Positions 15,976-28,060 of a stretch of 64,000 bases of DNA are shown here, piece by piece. Source of the stretch: Viscum album. Its lineage: Eukaryota > Streptophyta > Magnoliopsida > Santalales > Viscaceae. Location: the NCBI GenBank assembly GCA_963277665.1, contig OY728152.1, positions 1,185,764,357-1,185,828,356 on the forward strand, given 5' to 3'. Numbering within the stretch: the stretch's first letter is position 1; each line of letters starts with the position of its first letter. The translations under genes were made by a program, and so were the position numbers. The notes under the pieces were generated by a model. It did no database searches, had not been told where the DNA came from, and saw only the letters and a program-made list of their open reading frames with translations.

Positions 15976-16839
15976 CCCCATATCCTCCCAATTTGAATAA
16001 TAGGGGTGGGAACCCAACAACCCCTATTAATGAGATGAGAGGAAAATCTCTCAACTCAACTAATTAATGTGGGGGTGACCCTTTATCTCCTCGACCATTT
16101 ATGGTTCCACCACCACCCCTTTAATCATTTGATCCAACACCTAATTTATTATTCCAAATCCTACCCTTTATTTAATTGAGCCATATCTATTAATTTAATG
16201 ATACATTTTGAATTTTACACCCAACAATATAAAATAATAGACAATCTGTTATTTGGAGGGGAAATCTATTCACTTTGTGAATTTGGGTGGAATATTGGGG
16301 AGACGAGAGCTTCAGATAATTAGAGTTCTCCAACGAAGAACCCCATCTCCCATCAATGAACGAAGAATGCATTCTTACATCAATGAATGAAAGAATGGAG
16401 CATCTTCGAATTCTTCCTCGGAGGAAACTGGCGTGGGATGTCTTCGACGACCGACTTCCCTCCTCATCATCCTTAACGAAATGACACATGAGATCAGGAT
16501 TAAAAGTGTGCGGCAGACGTGACGAACGATGATTTCCATCATCTTCTTCGCCACGACTCCATCGACAACCAACGATCACGGTAGGAGGTTAATTTGTGTA
16601 ATATTACCTTCTTGATTCTATTCTTCGGTTGGAAAGGAATCGTTGTGGAGGTTGTGAAACAATTTAAGTTCATCTTTATTAATTCTTGATGATCCAAATG
16701 ATACCACCCTTAACATGGAGGGTGCGGGCCAAACAAACATGGATATACCACTTGGATGTTCTTTTTTGTGATTATCTTCTGCATGGAGACGTAACAATGA
16801 AGAGACGTTGAAGGCGACGAAGGCAAAAGGCAAAGGACA

Positions 16840-17400
16840 CGCTTCTGGCGGCCTATGCGAGTCGCACCACGCCCCGGCCGCGCTGCACACTAAGCCGAAC
16901 CATGACACTACGGATGTACTGCCCTAGCCGCGCCATTAATCGGCCAAACCGGCCGGGCAACCCAATCCGGCACTACCCCCAGCTTCCCAGCCACCCGCCG
17001 ACCCACCTACGGCATGGTCGGTCACCTTCCGGCCGCCCGCTGGCCCATCTGCCGGCCAGCCCGGGCAGCGTGGCTCCCGGCCACCCAGCCTCCCAAGCCA
17101 CCCCCATACTAAAGTGGTTCCCTGACCATGTTGGCCTCCCGAGACGACCCACAATCCCCTCGCGACGCCCTAGAAGAACCGGCATGGTCACACCCTCTGG
17201 GCCGAGCCGCGCTGGGATGTACCTTCGAGGTGTTCCGAGCCAAACCGCCCATGCTGCCAGCTGGGCTAGGCCCAGTGGGCCGATCCGAACCTAACTGGAT
17301 TTCCCGCCCTATGGGACATGCCAGACCCTACTGGTCTGACCGGGTCGACTCAAACCGGGTCGGCCTAGACGGGGTCGGACCAGACCCGAACCCAATATAG
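16840..17400 (+). other. GC-rich island in G1 5' LTR
   Basis: The sequence changes abruptly from AT-rich to strongly GC-rich, with many CCGGCC, GGCCGG, CCACC and GGGTCGG runs. Overlapping open frames on both strands encode Pro, Arg, Gly and Ala-rich peptides, which is what low-complexity GC-rich DNA gives; no domain is visible. The 3' LTR has a matching island at about 43040-43620 with similar words but many differences. The island keeps many CpG sites, unlike the rest of the window. It may have grown by slippage of short CCGGCCAC-type units. Confidence 0.75.
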
Positions 17401-17814
17401 ACCCTTTACATTCTTTGACCATATCATTGACACTAGACGACCGTTTCACGAACCATTAGTGGCACTGGTATTCATGGAGCGCCACCGTCCCATTGAGTAT
17501 ACCCCACTAATGTTCGGGGTATAGTTGAGATACGGTCAGGTTGGATCATACACGATTCCAACTGGGAACCTAATACTTAAAGGCTAATAAGTCACAGACT
17601 GGGTGTCCGATTGACGTGCCTTCTGTTGCGTTGAGACCTCTATGATGTGGCGGACCATTGAGATACTTCTACAAGGGACTTAATTATAGATGTTGTATCA
17701 AACTGTAGATCATGGAGCGCATCCTCTCTTAGATGAGCGAGCTTTGTGCGGAGACCTAATAGGTGGCTGATACCTGACGACTGCTAACCGATTCGAGTCA
17801 GAGTGATTCCACTA

Positions 17815-18075
17815 TCGTAGTGGGGAGATCCTTGGAGTCGCGACAGACACATAGTGGAGAGAGCCTTGGTGTCGTAGCAGACCCATGGTACACGATAGTA
17901 TAAGTAACTCAACATGCTATGAGGGGGAGCGCCTTGGTGACGCGGCATACCCACAGTAGGGAGCACAATGGGGATGCAGCAGTTCCATGGTACTTGAAAA
18001 GAGGAGTACCTCAGTTTTCCATGGTCAGTGGGAAGCACCTTGGTGATGTGGCTGGCCCACTATACTCCATAGAGG
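17815..18075 (+). repeat. Higher-order minisatellite in G1 5' LTR
   Basis: A motif close to GGGGAGCACCTTGGTG followed by CGCGGCAGACCCA starts near 17822, 17856, 17924, 17958 and 18030. The spacing alternates between about 34 and about 70 bases, giving a period of roughly 102-105 bases. The intervening part carries a GGAGTACCTCA stretch. The same array is in the 3' LTR at about 44030-44300. Confidence 0.7.
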
Positions 18076-18830
18076 AGGATTTTTTCAGTAGTCGTGGTTT
18101 CAAAAGTGTGTCTGGGGATGTCACTTGATACTACCCCTAGAATAAAATCATGGTTTGAGCTGATTCTATCACTTTTTTTTACCTCATGATTGAGATAAAT
18201 TACTTGATAACATAGGTATAAGTATGGGAATATTCCTATGTGTGGTTAACTATTGATTTCATACTTTTTGATTTATCCCTGTTGGTTCTCTTAGAAACAT
18301 GATGGTATAGGGGTCCCTACAGAGTATCGTTATACTAACCCCTGCATGGGCTATGCGTGCACCTCATTGTGTTGGATGCAGATGACGGACAGCGCTGACC
18401 GAGGGTGAGTGTACCAGGACTAGATCGTACACAGAGGGGGACCACAAGTCGTGATAGTACACAGTGGAGACGAACAGACGTGGAGTGCGGAGGAGTATAT
18501 CTGTACGTACCCTTCTAGTAGGATTTCCGGTGGATGATCCAGGAGCCGTTATCCCTTTTTCAAGAAATATTACTTTCAGTTTCCTTGTACTTAACAGTTT
18601 GGATTCTATTTCTTTCCACCCTTTTACTTTTAATCACTCCATTTGTATACAGTTTTATATAGAGTTTTGTTTCTAGTTCATACTCTATTTTGTGCATTTT
18701 CATGTTATAAAGGCAATGCCTTCGCAGTTATGGGATTTATGCATTTAGGGATAGTCACTAGCCCATGTCCTAGGGAAGGCAGTCTTGGGGTAGTCACGGC
18801 ACAAGCCCTAGGGTACAAGTCCTGAAAAAT

Positions 18831-18842
18831 TGTTATTAGAGG
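18831..18842 (+). other. G1 primer-binding site, degenerate
   Basis: TGTTATTAGAGG matches 9 of 12 bases of the TGGTATCAGAGC-type site used by plant gypsy and copia elements that prime from initiator Met tRNA. It lies directly after the LTR end, as a PBS should. The changes would weaken priming. Confidence 0.6.
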
Positions 18843-19149
18843 AGTTGATTCTTCCATAGAACATAAGACTCTGATCTTTTCAGTGAAGAAATAGTGTTAA
18901 GGGTACTGAGTGTGGTTTTCAGTTCAAGGAGTCCAGTGTTGATGTGATGACCAAATTTTACAAATAATAAGACCCTGACTAATGATTCCCGAATCAGTGC
19001 ACGTAAACAATGATTGACTATGTGTTTTCCAAATTATTCTTTAAGTCAGCTCTACCATGTTATCTCATCAAGAATAATCTTTTAACTGTGTCGCATATGT
19101 ATCTTTTAGGATTCCTCCCTGAGGAATACCGAGGATAGTCCTGAGATAT
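18843..19149 (+). other. G1 5' leader
   Basis: This is the stretch between the PBS and the first gag-like sequence. It has no open frame of note and no motif I recognise. It would hold the untranslated leader of the G1 RNA. Confidence 0.4.
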
Positions 19150-20130
19150 GTATGAAATGATACCCAACCGAGTGACGAGGCCTTAGTGTAGGGCCCTTTT
19201 CTAGCAGAGGCACCAGCGGTACCACTACCCGATGGGCCACCGATGCCACCAACCCCTACAGCAGACGATGCACGCCACTTGAGCGCATTGCACGAGTTCC
19301 AGCGCTAGAGGATGCCAAGGTTCATGTGACAGAAGGACTCACAGGCTGCTAAGGATTGGCTGGAGGTTGTGCTGTCAGTATGCAGATTGGTAGGGACACC
19401 ATCAGACGTTATGGTGATCCTTTCAGTGAGTCTCCTGTAGGGAGCAGCATGCAGATGGTGGAGCCTGATGCTCCAGGTGCATGACGAGGCAACCATACTC
19501 TCGACAGACATCATGATCTAGTTTCAGGTATATTTTGTCCCATCCACCCTACGTGTAATGTAGATAAGGAGATAATTCACCTGAAACAGGGGAATATGAT
19601 GGTGGCATAGTACTCAGTGTGGTTCACCGACCTCACGCGCTACTCCATATTTATGGTACGGTAGCCATTCTTCAAGGCCCAGTCCTTCGATCAAGGGATC
19701 AAGTGATATATTAGGGCTCTGATGATCTCCCTCATCATCCCAATGAAAGAAGAGGTGTTGGAGAAAGCCCAATTAATGGAGAGTTTCGTTGCTGACTAGT
19801 CTCTAGCAGTGAGACCCACCACTAGTCGACATGCAGCAGAGTATTCTGCAGCTGGTAGTAGAAAATGTTGTAGAGGTCCAAGAGGACCGGACCCATGGGT
19901 GGATGACCGCATGACTTAGGATCGGTTGTGTTGGGCTCTCAGGGCAGAGACATAGATGCCAGGAGCCGACAGTGTCTCTCATGTGGCGGGAAGGGTCACA
20001 TGGCTAATGAATGTCTGACCTGCCATTCGGAAGATCAGCAGACGGTCCAAGGACCGCCCAGGCCGAGGCAGAGATTTGATTGAGGTGGTCAGTAGGGCGC
20101 AGGAAGATGTGGAAGAGGATCTTGTTGAGT
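19150..20130 (+). pseudogene. gag: G1 gag remnant with CCHC zinc knuckle
   Basis: Gag would form the virus-like particle that packages element RNA. Translation across several frames gives a gypsy-type capsid remnant: a Pro-rich start near 19190, a QAAKDWLEVV stretch near 19345, a QYSVWFTDLTRY-like stretch near 19610 and a FDQGIK-like stretch near 19690. The clearest part is the nucleocapsid zinc knuckle CLSCGGKGHMANEC at 19973-20014, with all four zinc ligands (CX2CX4HX4C) kept. Many stops and frameshifts break the frame, so no Gag can be made. No start codon can be chosen with confidence. It is followed by the protease remnant. Confidence 0.75.
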
Positions 20131-20269
20131 AGCTGGTGGAGGGAGATGTTTCGAGGTGTTATTGCCACCACCACTAGGAGGTCCACCCCGACCGCAGGGA
20201 GCAGGTGGACATGCGAGAGCTCAACATCAGGCAGCCGAGGCTTACGATAATGTTTCTCTAGAGATTATT

Positions 20270-23200
20270 CGAGGTATGATCTGTGTCTACTCCACCTTAG
20301 TTGTAGTACTTATAGACACATGTGCCAGTCTCTCTTTCATTTCCATTGCCCATCTTCATATATCTGATATTCTGATGGAGCCCTTGGCTCGATCCCTATG
20401 GTTAGAGACTCCTAAGGGAGCATACTCGACAATTACACACCGGTGTCGGCAGTGTGACCTTACTATAGGAGGTGAGAGCTTCGGCTGGGATATCCTCATA
20501 GTGGCGTCGAGGCCTTAGGACATCATCTTGGGTATGGACTGGTTATCTATAGTCCATGCTCAGATCAACTGTATTATACACATAGTGCAGAGTGTCCATA
20601 TAGATGGGACTAGGTTCACCTTCACTGGTGAGAATGGAGCATTTGCAGCGCATGATGGACTTACCTGAAAGGGAGTACAACCCATCACTCATCAATTGTC
20701 TTGCCTTACCATCAGAGTAGCTGATGTGGAGAGTCTGACTTATCCTATAGTGGTGGAAATGTACGAGGATGTTTTCCTTGATTATGTCCCAGGTATACCT
20801 CCATATAGAGAGGTGGACTTATACATTGACATATACCCTGGGACGGCACCAATATCTACACCAGCGTATTAGATGGCTCTCGTAGAGATTCCCAAGCTAT
20901 GAGTATAGCTAGAGGACTTGTCGGGGAAGGGATTCATCCAGCCCAGTGTTCTTCCATGGGCAGCCCCAATTCTTTTTTCTAAGAAGGAAAATGAGAGCAA
21001 GTGTCTTTGTGTCGACTACTGTCGCCTAAACCAGGTGACAATGAAGAACAAGTACCCACTCCCATGGAATGAATACCTCAATGATCTAATGAAGGAAACA
21101 TGTTGGTTCTTGAAGATATACCACATATCATGCTATCACCATCTGAGAGTTCGAGACGAGGATGTGCATAAGATGACTTTCATATGTTGGTACGGCCACT
21201 ACGTATTCTTGGATATGCCTTTTAGTGAAACCAATGCTCCAGCAGTGTTCATGGGACTCATGAATTGGATTTTCTAGACTTACCTCGATCGGTTTATCAT
21301 AGTCTTCATCACTGATAGTCTGTTATAATCGACTACTGAGGAGGAGCATGCCTACCATTTTTAGGAACTACCCAACAAACTCTAAGAGCACCAAACTTAT
21401 TGTAATATCTTGAAGTTCCAGTTTTGGATCTGAGAGGTTCACTTTTTTGGACATGTAAACTTGGAGGCTAGAGTGGAATAAGATCTAGTGATGATTGAGG
21501 CAGTACTAGCTTGGGAGCCCCCCATGAGTGTGACGGAGTTACGGAGATTCCTGGGTTTGGCTGGTTACTACTGAATGATTGTTCCAGATTTCTCCAGTGT
21601 TACAACACCATATTTAGAAATTAAGAAGGAAAAACCCATCATGTGGTCAGAGAGATGCCAACAAAGCATTTAGGAGTTGAGGCAGAGGCTGACTAGAACC
21701 CCCATCTTGAGGCTTCCAGAGGAAGGTGTAGGGTACGTAGTCAACAATGACGCATCCGGGACTGGACTTGGGTGTGTCATGATGTAGTAGTGAGTAGTGA
21801 TCATGTAATGTTCTCGGTAGCTGAGAGAGAATGAGTAGAACTATGTTACCCATGACATGGATTTAGAAGAAGTGGTCTTCACCTTGAAGATGTGGAGATA
21901 GTATTTTATGGGAGAACATTTTACAATGTACTCTGATCTCTAGAGTCTCTGGTATATCTTCTATGAGATGTTCCTGAACCTGAGATAGTGGCGCTGCCTT
22001 GAGTTCCTCCAGGACTACATCTTTCTGATATTCTATAATCCTGAAAGCGGAGCATTGTAGCAGATGCACTTATCATGAGATCTAGTATACAACTGCTAGG
22101 TGAGGCGAAAGATATGTTTTCCACATTGCAGATATCCATTATGGATAGAGATTGAACAGATTTCCTTCAGTCTCATAAAGTCACTCCCCCACTTCTTTTG
22201 CGAATCAAGGAGGCAAAACATGGGGACACTGACTGCAAGACACGACAGGCTCAGATATCCACAGTGCAGGCACCAGATGGATTTTCTGAAGGTGGGGAGC
22301 ATGTCATCCTCTTAAAAGGATGTACAATGGTACCGATGTCACTCTAGGATGAGTTGTTGAGGGTGTTCCACACATCCCCTTTAGTGGTACATCTAGGAGT
22401 GTAGAAGATGTACCGGGACATATGACAACAACACTGGTGGACATGTATGATGAAAGTTGTAGCGGAGTTTGTATCTCGATTGGTCACTTGTCAGCAAGTG
22501 AAGGTAGAGAACGAAGTACAAGAAGGCTCGGTTATGTCTTTAGAGGTCCCATAGAGGAAGTATAATGGTATATCCATGGACTTCGTGACATGACTTCCAC
22601 ATGTATCTAGGTGTCACGACTCGATTTGGGTGATAATTAATCGACTCAGCATGTCATGTCACTTCCTACCGATTAGATAGAAGGGATCATTAGAGAAATT
22701 GAGATGCCTCTATGTGCAGGATATTGTGTGGATACATGGAGTAAATTCATATATTGTATTTGATTGTGACACATAGTTTACTTCAAGTCTATGGAAAGTG
22801 TTGTAGGAGGCTTTTGGCACCCATCTTCCTTTGAGCACCACCTTCAATACTCAGACATATAGTCATACTGATCGGAACATTTGGACACATGAGGACATGC
22901 TGCGTGCTTGTGTCCTCGACTTTGGTCATAGCAAGGAGGATCACATACCTTTTTTGAGTTTTAATACAAAAACAATTTTTTCTCCACCATAGGGATGGCA
23001 TCGTTTGATGCGTTATACGGATGACCATGCAGATCGCCATAGTGCTAGAATGTCCCAGGGGTTTCATCACTAGTTGGACCAATGATGGTATGAGCTACCA
23101 TGGAGAATGTGAAAATCATCCAAGAGTAGATGAAGAGTACATAGAGCAGATAGATGTCATATGCCAATAGGATATTGAGACCTCTGATGTTCAATTATGG

Positions 23201-23625
23201 TGACCATGTCTTTCAATGGGTCTCAAATCGAAAATGTCTTTGGAGATTTGACCAAGGCAAAAAGTTATCATTAAGGTTCATTGGACCTTTCCAGGTCGTC
23301 ATTAGAGTTAGAGAGGTTTCTTACTACTTATCTCTTCAACCTTAGTTGCACTGGGTTCACGACGTCTTCCACGTATCCCAGCTAAGAAGAGTCGTGCATG
23401 ACACTTCTCACATCACCGACCATGGAGAGCAGGATGTTGACGAGGAGGTGACTTTCACAGAGGTTCTAGTTGAGATTTAGGATCAATAAGAGTAGGTCCT
23501 ACATGGTTGGTTGATAACTCTAGTGCATGTTCGCTAGCAACATGAGAACCTCCTGAAGAGAACATGGGTGCGGTAGGCTCATATTCATGCTTAGTACCCC
23601 CAATTGTTCCCTTATTTCTGGTTGT
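20270..23625 (+). pseudogene. pol: G1 pol remnant: PR-RT-RNase H-INT
   Basis: Domains appear in Ty3/gypsy order but in several frames. Protease: LIDTCASLSFIS near 20310, where the Gly of the D-T/S-G site is Cys; GMDWLSIVHAQINC follows near 20530. RT: PWAAPILFSKKE near 20950, NKYPLP near 21050, and FITDSLL near 21301 in place of the F/Y-x-D-D site, so catalysis is lost. RNase H: YVVNNDASGTGLG near 21735. Integrase: HLGV and KMYRDI near 22389, CQQVK near 22490, SMDFVT near 22575 and EDMLRAC near 22895; the catalytic Glu region reads HTDRN, apparently Asp for Glu. After [12 protein letters not shown] near 23356, a tail resembling a chromodomain ends at YPQLF near 23610. Stops are frequent. Confidence 0.82.
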
Positions 23626-23649
23626 AGCTTACGGGGATGTAATGCCCTG

Positions 23650-23661
23650 ATGTGGGGAGAA
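23650..23661 (+). other. G1 polypurine tract
   Basis: ATGTGGGGAGAA lies immediately before the 3' LTR start TGTAATG. A purine run at this place primes plus-strand DNA synthesis in LTR retrotransposons. It supports the LTR boundary at 23662. Confidence 0.65.
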
Positions 23662-24912
23662 TGTAATGTACTGAAAATATCGGTGGATTTTTTCCATAAA
23701 TACATGGAAAGTTTTCGAGTCTGCGAAAATTGACGGTGCATGATTCTGAGGCCCGGTGTGCCCAGAATAAATTTCTAATGTTTTTTCAGGTATGTTCTAT
23801 AAGGGTACAAGATGGTTTTTATATGTTTTGAACCGGTGCTCAGAATTGAAATCTGAGGGCATCGTTGAACTCACAGTGCCAGTATTCACTTAAGGATACA
23901 TTCACTTCGACGATAGTGGGTCAAAAATAAAAGATATTATTTGGGTTTTCATTCAAAATAATAAAATAAATTGAGCTTCAATTTATTTTTAATTGAGCCA
24001 CCATGTGGGTGTTTGGAGGTGGGTCCCACTTGATCTAAAACTGCCTTGTGGAGGTTAGAAGTGGGGCCACCAGTCTATAAGCTCCCATGAGAGGTTATTT
24101 TGGTGGGGTCCAACACGCCTCAACCTCCCATGTGGGGTTAATGTGGTGGGGACCACCTGAGACCACATAACCTCCCAATTTGAATAATAGGGTTGGGGAC
24201 CACCCGAACCCTATTAATGGTAGGAAAATAAAAACTCTCAACTCCACTCTTTAATGAGGGGGATCACCTTGATCTCCGCTACCATTTATAGTGCCACCAC
24301 CACCACTTTAATTATTTGATCCAACACTTTATTTATTATGGGAAATCATACCCATTAATTAATTGAGCCATCTCTTTTAATTAAAGGCTACAATTTGAAT
24401 TTTAAACCCAACAATCTAAAATAACAGAAAATCTATTTTTTGTAGGGTCTATCTATTAATTTTTGGAATTTTGGTGGAATTTTGGGGAGAGGAGAGCTTG
24501 GGAGAATTAGAGTTCTCCATCGATGAACCCCATCTCCCAGCGAAGAACAAAGAATGTGTTCTTCCAATGAAGACCGCCAACAAGGAGCATCTTTGACTTC
24601 TTCCTCAGAGGCAAACAATGTGGGATTTTATTGATGAGCTACTTTAATCCTCATCAGAGCCAATGAACCGACACATGAGCTCTGGATTTAAAGTGTGCGA
24701 CAGACGCATTGATTGGCGATCTCCTCCGTCTTCTTACCCGTGACTCTGTCGATGACAAACGATCATGTTAGGGGTTAATTTGAGTAATATTACCTTCCTT
24801 ATTCTCCGCTTTTATTGGAAAGGAATCATTGAAGAGGTTGTGAAATAATTCAAGTTCATCTTTCTTACTTCTTGATAAGCCAAATGATACCACACTTAAA
24901 GCGGAGGGTGCG
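23662..24912 (+). repeat. G1 3' LTR, left part
   Basis: This aligns with the G1 5' LTR from its first base, including CGAGTCTGCGAAAATTGA near 23715, the 43-bp repeat block at 24061-24157 and the block ending in GGAGGGTGCG. It stops abruptly at 24912, where G2 begins with TGTAACGACCC. The matching sequence resumes at 42919. Confidence 0.88.
24908..24912. repeat. Target-site duplication of G2, left copy
   Basis: GTGCG flanks G2 on the left; GTGTG flanks it on the right at 42919-42923. The single difference is C to T at a CpG, a typical methylation-decay change. The uninterrupted site in the G1 5' LTR reads GGGTGCGGGCCAAAC. Confidence 0.8.
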
Positions 24913-26223
24913 TGTAACGACCCAATGTTTCATTAATGGAAATCCCTCTTGATCTAATTAAATGACTCTTTCTGTTTATATTAAATGTTGAATTCTATGT
25001 TTTATATTATGAATTTTGACCGTTGCTAATATAGCCATTGAATAGTGATCACATGATTAGTATAAATATAGGACTTTAACAAATCCAATTTACATAGACA
25101 AAGGAACTGATGGCCTCATCCAGTAGAATTGCCCCATACAAAGCCCATTTGTAAGAGCTCAGAAAAGAGGTGGAGTCCTTGGGATTTTCTATTGACTAAA
25201 CCCAAGATAAGCTTCACCATGTCAAGATCGAATTGCACCGTCTATGGGAAAAATGGATGTTGATAGAGATTACCACTCGAGTGATGTTATCCGAGCCACT
25301 CCAAGAGTCTGTCACCATCGCACACCTTACCCTTAGGTCCTATGAAACTATTTTAAGGGGTTATGTAACAAATATCTAGTATTATGTTCATGTATATTAT
25401 TTTTGTGTATAATAATGAATATACCTTCTTATCATTTTTTTGATACATTGTAAATAGTTTTTAAAGTATAAATAGTGTTTTTAGTTATTATTTAATTAAG
25501 TATTCTATTTATTTAATTAAGGTATTTTTGAATTAAATAATATTTTAATAAAATATTATTACTATTATTAAATTAATTTTCATTAAATATAAATGATATT
25601 ATAAATTTATTAATGAAATTAAAATTTTTATTAAGGTTTGAAAGCAATTTCTGTCAAAACCCATGAATTTTTTATAAATGTCGGTTTTTATTTTAAAAGT
25701 GAAAATTGAAATATTTAGAAAATTATTTAAATTAAATAAATTTTATTTCTGGAATAAGGATGCCCAAATTATCCAACGTTTAATTTTTCATAATTTTCTG
25801 AGACAGTCTAAATTTTGGGTAAAAATTAAATATCGTTTATATATATAATGTGTTTTATGACATCATAATGTCCCAATAGTGATTTAATAAAAAACTATAA
25901 TCTTTATGTTTGGACAATATATGTTTTACCATTAAAATAATGTGATTTTGGGTTTATTTGACTTACTTTTCAAAGCATTAATGGACCTCTCAAGACTAAT
26001 TCAACACCTTTCCTTTTTAAATTAATTTCCATGGGAATGTGACTCACCTCCACTTAAGAAAACCTAATATTTTAAGATGTTCAGACATTGACCTTATAAA
26101 ATATTTTTTTCCTCTTCCCTTTTCCAAAAACCATGGGAAAAAACCATGGAATGATTTATGGTTTTGATTAATTTAATGTAAGGGGACCCAAACCTAAATA
26201 ATAAAGAATTCCCTCGCCTTTAC

Positions 26224-26231
26224 TATATAAA
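26224..26231 (+). promoter_or_regulatory. TATA box of G2 LTR-A
   Basis: TATATAAA sits mid-LTR in the context TATATAAACCCAC, about 1.3 kb from the LTR start. The same word is at the same offset in LTR-B (33910) and LTR-C (41588). Transcription would start some 25-35 bases downstream, placing the U3/R border there. Confidence 0.6.
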
Positions 26232-27040
26232 CCCACACAAGCTACCACTTCCTCCTCACTAAATGCCTTTGTAGTTCGTCAAAACTCTTCCAAACTCTCT
26301 CTAGAATGCCCCCAAGGTGCCCCAATCTCCCAAGAAGCCTATCACAGGCTTCTCTCTAGCCTTTGGATGCACACTTCCAAGTAAGGGTTTTTTTCTTCCT
26401 TTCTCATTTTTGTCAATTTTCATTAAGTTGTATTGCCCATTTAATTTAAATTATTAATGTTGGGGTATGGTTTCAAAACTCCCCCATATTGACCTCTTAT
26501 TGTTTGAATTATGGGAGACCCCTTTCTCTCTCATTAAATTCCTCCCATGTACTCATGTTACTATGCCGAAATTCTGAAAGGAACTTCTCTCTCTTCTTTA
26601 TATTCAAGCAATAATTTTGTATCATTAATCTAAATTCCATTACAATTGTTGGGAAATGTATCTATATGGAATAATTACTGTCCATTAGATGTAAATATGA
26701 TGAGGAACCCCTTTCACTCTCATCAACCATTTTTATGAATTCTAATGTCACGATGTTACGCTGCCGAAATCGCACCAATTTTCTAAGACAATGCCATTGT
26801 GTAGTGGATACCATGCCCATATCTCCATCAAGGGTATTCAATTTTATGAAAATTTACTAATTGATTAAAATGTTTCATGTATTAATTACACATTCCTTTA
26901 TAATGGAATAAATGATTATGTTTTATAAATCCATGTTTTATGATCCATGTGACACACTTATGCATGAAATGAAATATTTAAGAAGGGTGTGACCTTATAG
27001 CACTCCAATGCATTGGGTAAATAATAGTATCATGACCCGT

Positions 27041-27153
27041 CATGTGCAATGAGTGTTGACTCATTCTAATTCAAGTGCAATGAGGTTTTACTCGTGCTTT
27101 ATGTGAAATGAGGATTTACTCATGATCTATGTGAAATTAACCTTGGATCATGC
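27041..27153 (+). repeat. Tandem short inverted repeats in G2 LTR-A
   Basis: Four units of about 28-31 bases follow each other, with GTGCAATGAG or GTGAAATGAG starting at 27044, 27075, 27103 and 27131. The first unit reads AATGAG, six bases, CTCATT, a clean inverted repeat; the second and third have the same form with changes. LTR-B has the block at 34728-34841 and LTR-C at 42406-42521. Confidence 0.65.
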
Positions 27154-27555
27154 TAATTCCATGTTAAGTGTTGTTTCCATATTTCCATGTTATGATTAGT
27201 ATGCTTTATCATGGCTTTATGTTCATGTTTCTCTTATTCTCTATTTATATTACTATTGTCTACCATGTATTTTACTCCTCATGCGATTCCATGTGTACTC
27301 CCTTACTGGGCATTATATCTCACCATTTTCTTATGCATCTCCTCAAGTTATCCCATGAAATGCTAAGTACGAGGGAATGTAGTGGTCATGTAAAAGAAGT
27401 TTTCAATAAAGATGTTGTATTTCATTTTTTATGTTTTTATGTAATGATCCTAAGCCCCAAATACACTAAACCTCTAGATATTTTTTATTTTATCAAGTGA
27501 TGTTTTATGTAATAAATCATGTTTATGTTTTTAATAATAGTAGGGTTATCATAGT

Positions 27556-27567
27556 TGGTTTTAGACG
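27556..27567 (+). other. G2 first internal region: PBS, degenerate
   Basis: TGGTTTTAGACG lies two bases after the LTR-A end. The counterpart after LTR-B is TGGTATCAGCGG, closer to the initiator Met tRNA complement. This one has lost several pairing bases. Confidence 0.6.
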
Positions 27568-28060
27568 ATAGGTTTAGTTATTTTCGGGATTAGGAAACCC
27601 CAATAAAGCCATATATACAAGACTAAGTATAATTAGAACATACATAATATTTGGTAAGTACTGAGTAAGTGGTTTATCAAACAAATACATATATGTCTGG
27701 ATACGAGCAGGTAGAGGTGGCTCTGGCACAGATGTATCCTAGGGGTAAAACACGAAAACACCGCTTTGAGCTAGACTCGAATGGGAACTGGTGCATGACA
27801 ATGGGCCTTGCTGCACTCTTGGTTACGACACTCCCAAGGGATATGTTTTGATAAATTCAAAATGTTATTATGAACCCTTATTAAGGGAATCAAGAAAATG
27901 CCCCTACAAATATATGTTAGAAAGTAGATCATGAAAAGCCTATACTGAAGCCTATAGACTCATGAGTTAAGGAAATAAAAGTTTATTTATGAGTCATCAA
28001 CTTCCGTCTATGGATTACCTTTATGTGTTACCCCTAAATTTCCTTTTATTCCAACCAATG
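27568..28060 (+). other. G2 first internal region: 5' leader
   Basis: This is the leader between PBS and gag. The stretch 27690-27850 is strikingly similar to 35380-35540 in the second internal region (for example CGAAAACACCGC, GGGAACTGGTGCA and TTACGACACTCCC). A 60-codon open frame at 27669-27851 covers it, but the copy after LTR-B does not keep the frame in the same way, so I do not call it a gene. Conservation between the two leaders may simply reflect common origin; an RNA packaging signal would be expected in this position. Confidence 0.5.

Larger units (their letters stand above)
15470..18829 (+). repeat. G1 5' LTR
   Basis: The start is set by aligning TTTAATGACTT here with TGTAATGTACT at 23662, where the 3' LTR begins right after a purine tract. 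The end lies just before the degenerate PBS at 18831. Matching blocks with the 3' LTR include the segment with CGAGTCCGCGAAAATTGA near 15530, a 43-bp repeat block, a GC-rich island, and a repeat block at 17.8-18.1 kb. The intact counterpart of the G2 insertion site is visible at about 16718-16736 (GAGGGTGCGGGCCAAAC). The initial TG has decayed to TT. Confidence 0.85.
24913..27553 (+). repeat. G2 LTR-A
   Basis: It begins TGTAACGACCC and ends GGTTATCATA, followed by GT and the PBS. It shares with LTR-B and LTR-C the segment CACATGATTAGTATAAAT near 25050, a long AT-rich block, a TATA box near 26224, a repeat block at about 27041-27153, and the ending near TTACTGGGC and CTCACC. By eye it differs from the other two LTRs at roughly one base in ten, and B and C look closer to each other than to A near the start. 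Confidence 0.88.

Noticed and set aside
16902..17400. Long overlapping open frames rich in Pro and Arg (130, 90 and 72 codons on both strands)
   Set aside because: They are by-products of GC-rich low-complexity LTR DNA; the matching island in the other LTR does not keep the same peptides and no domain is seen.
18831..18842. tRNA-like words at 18831, 27556, 35242, 48561 and 63451
   Set aside because: They match only the 3' end complement of initiator Met tRNA and lie right after LTRs, so they are primer-binding sites and not tRNA genes.
27669..27851. 60-codon open frame in the G2 leader
   Set aside because: Frame is not preserved in the homologous leader at 35350-35540; better explained as non-coding leader.
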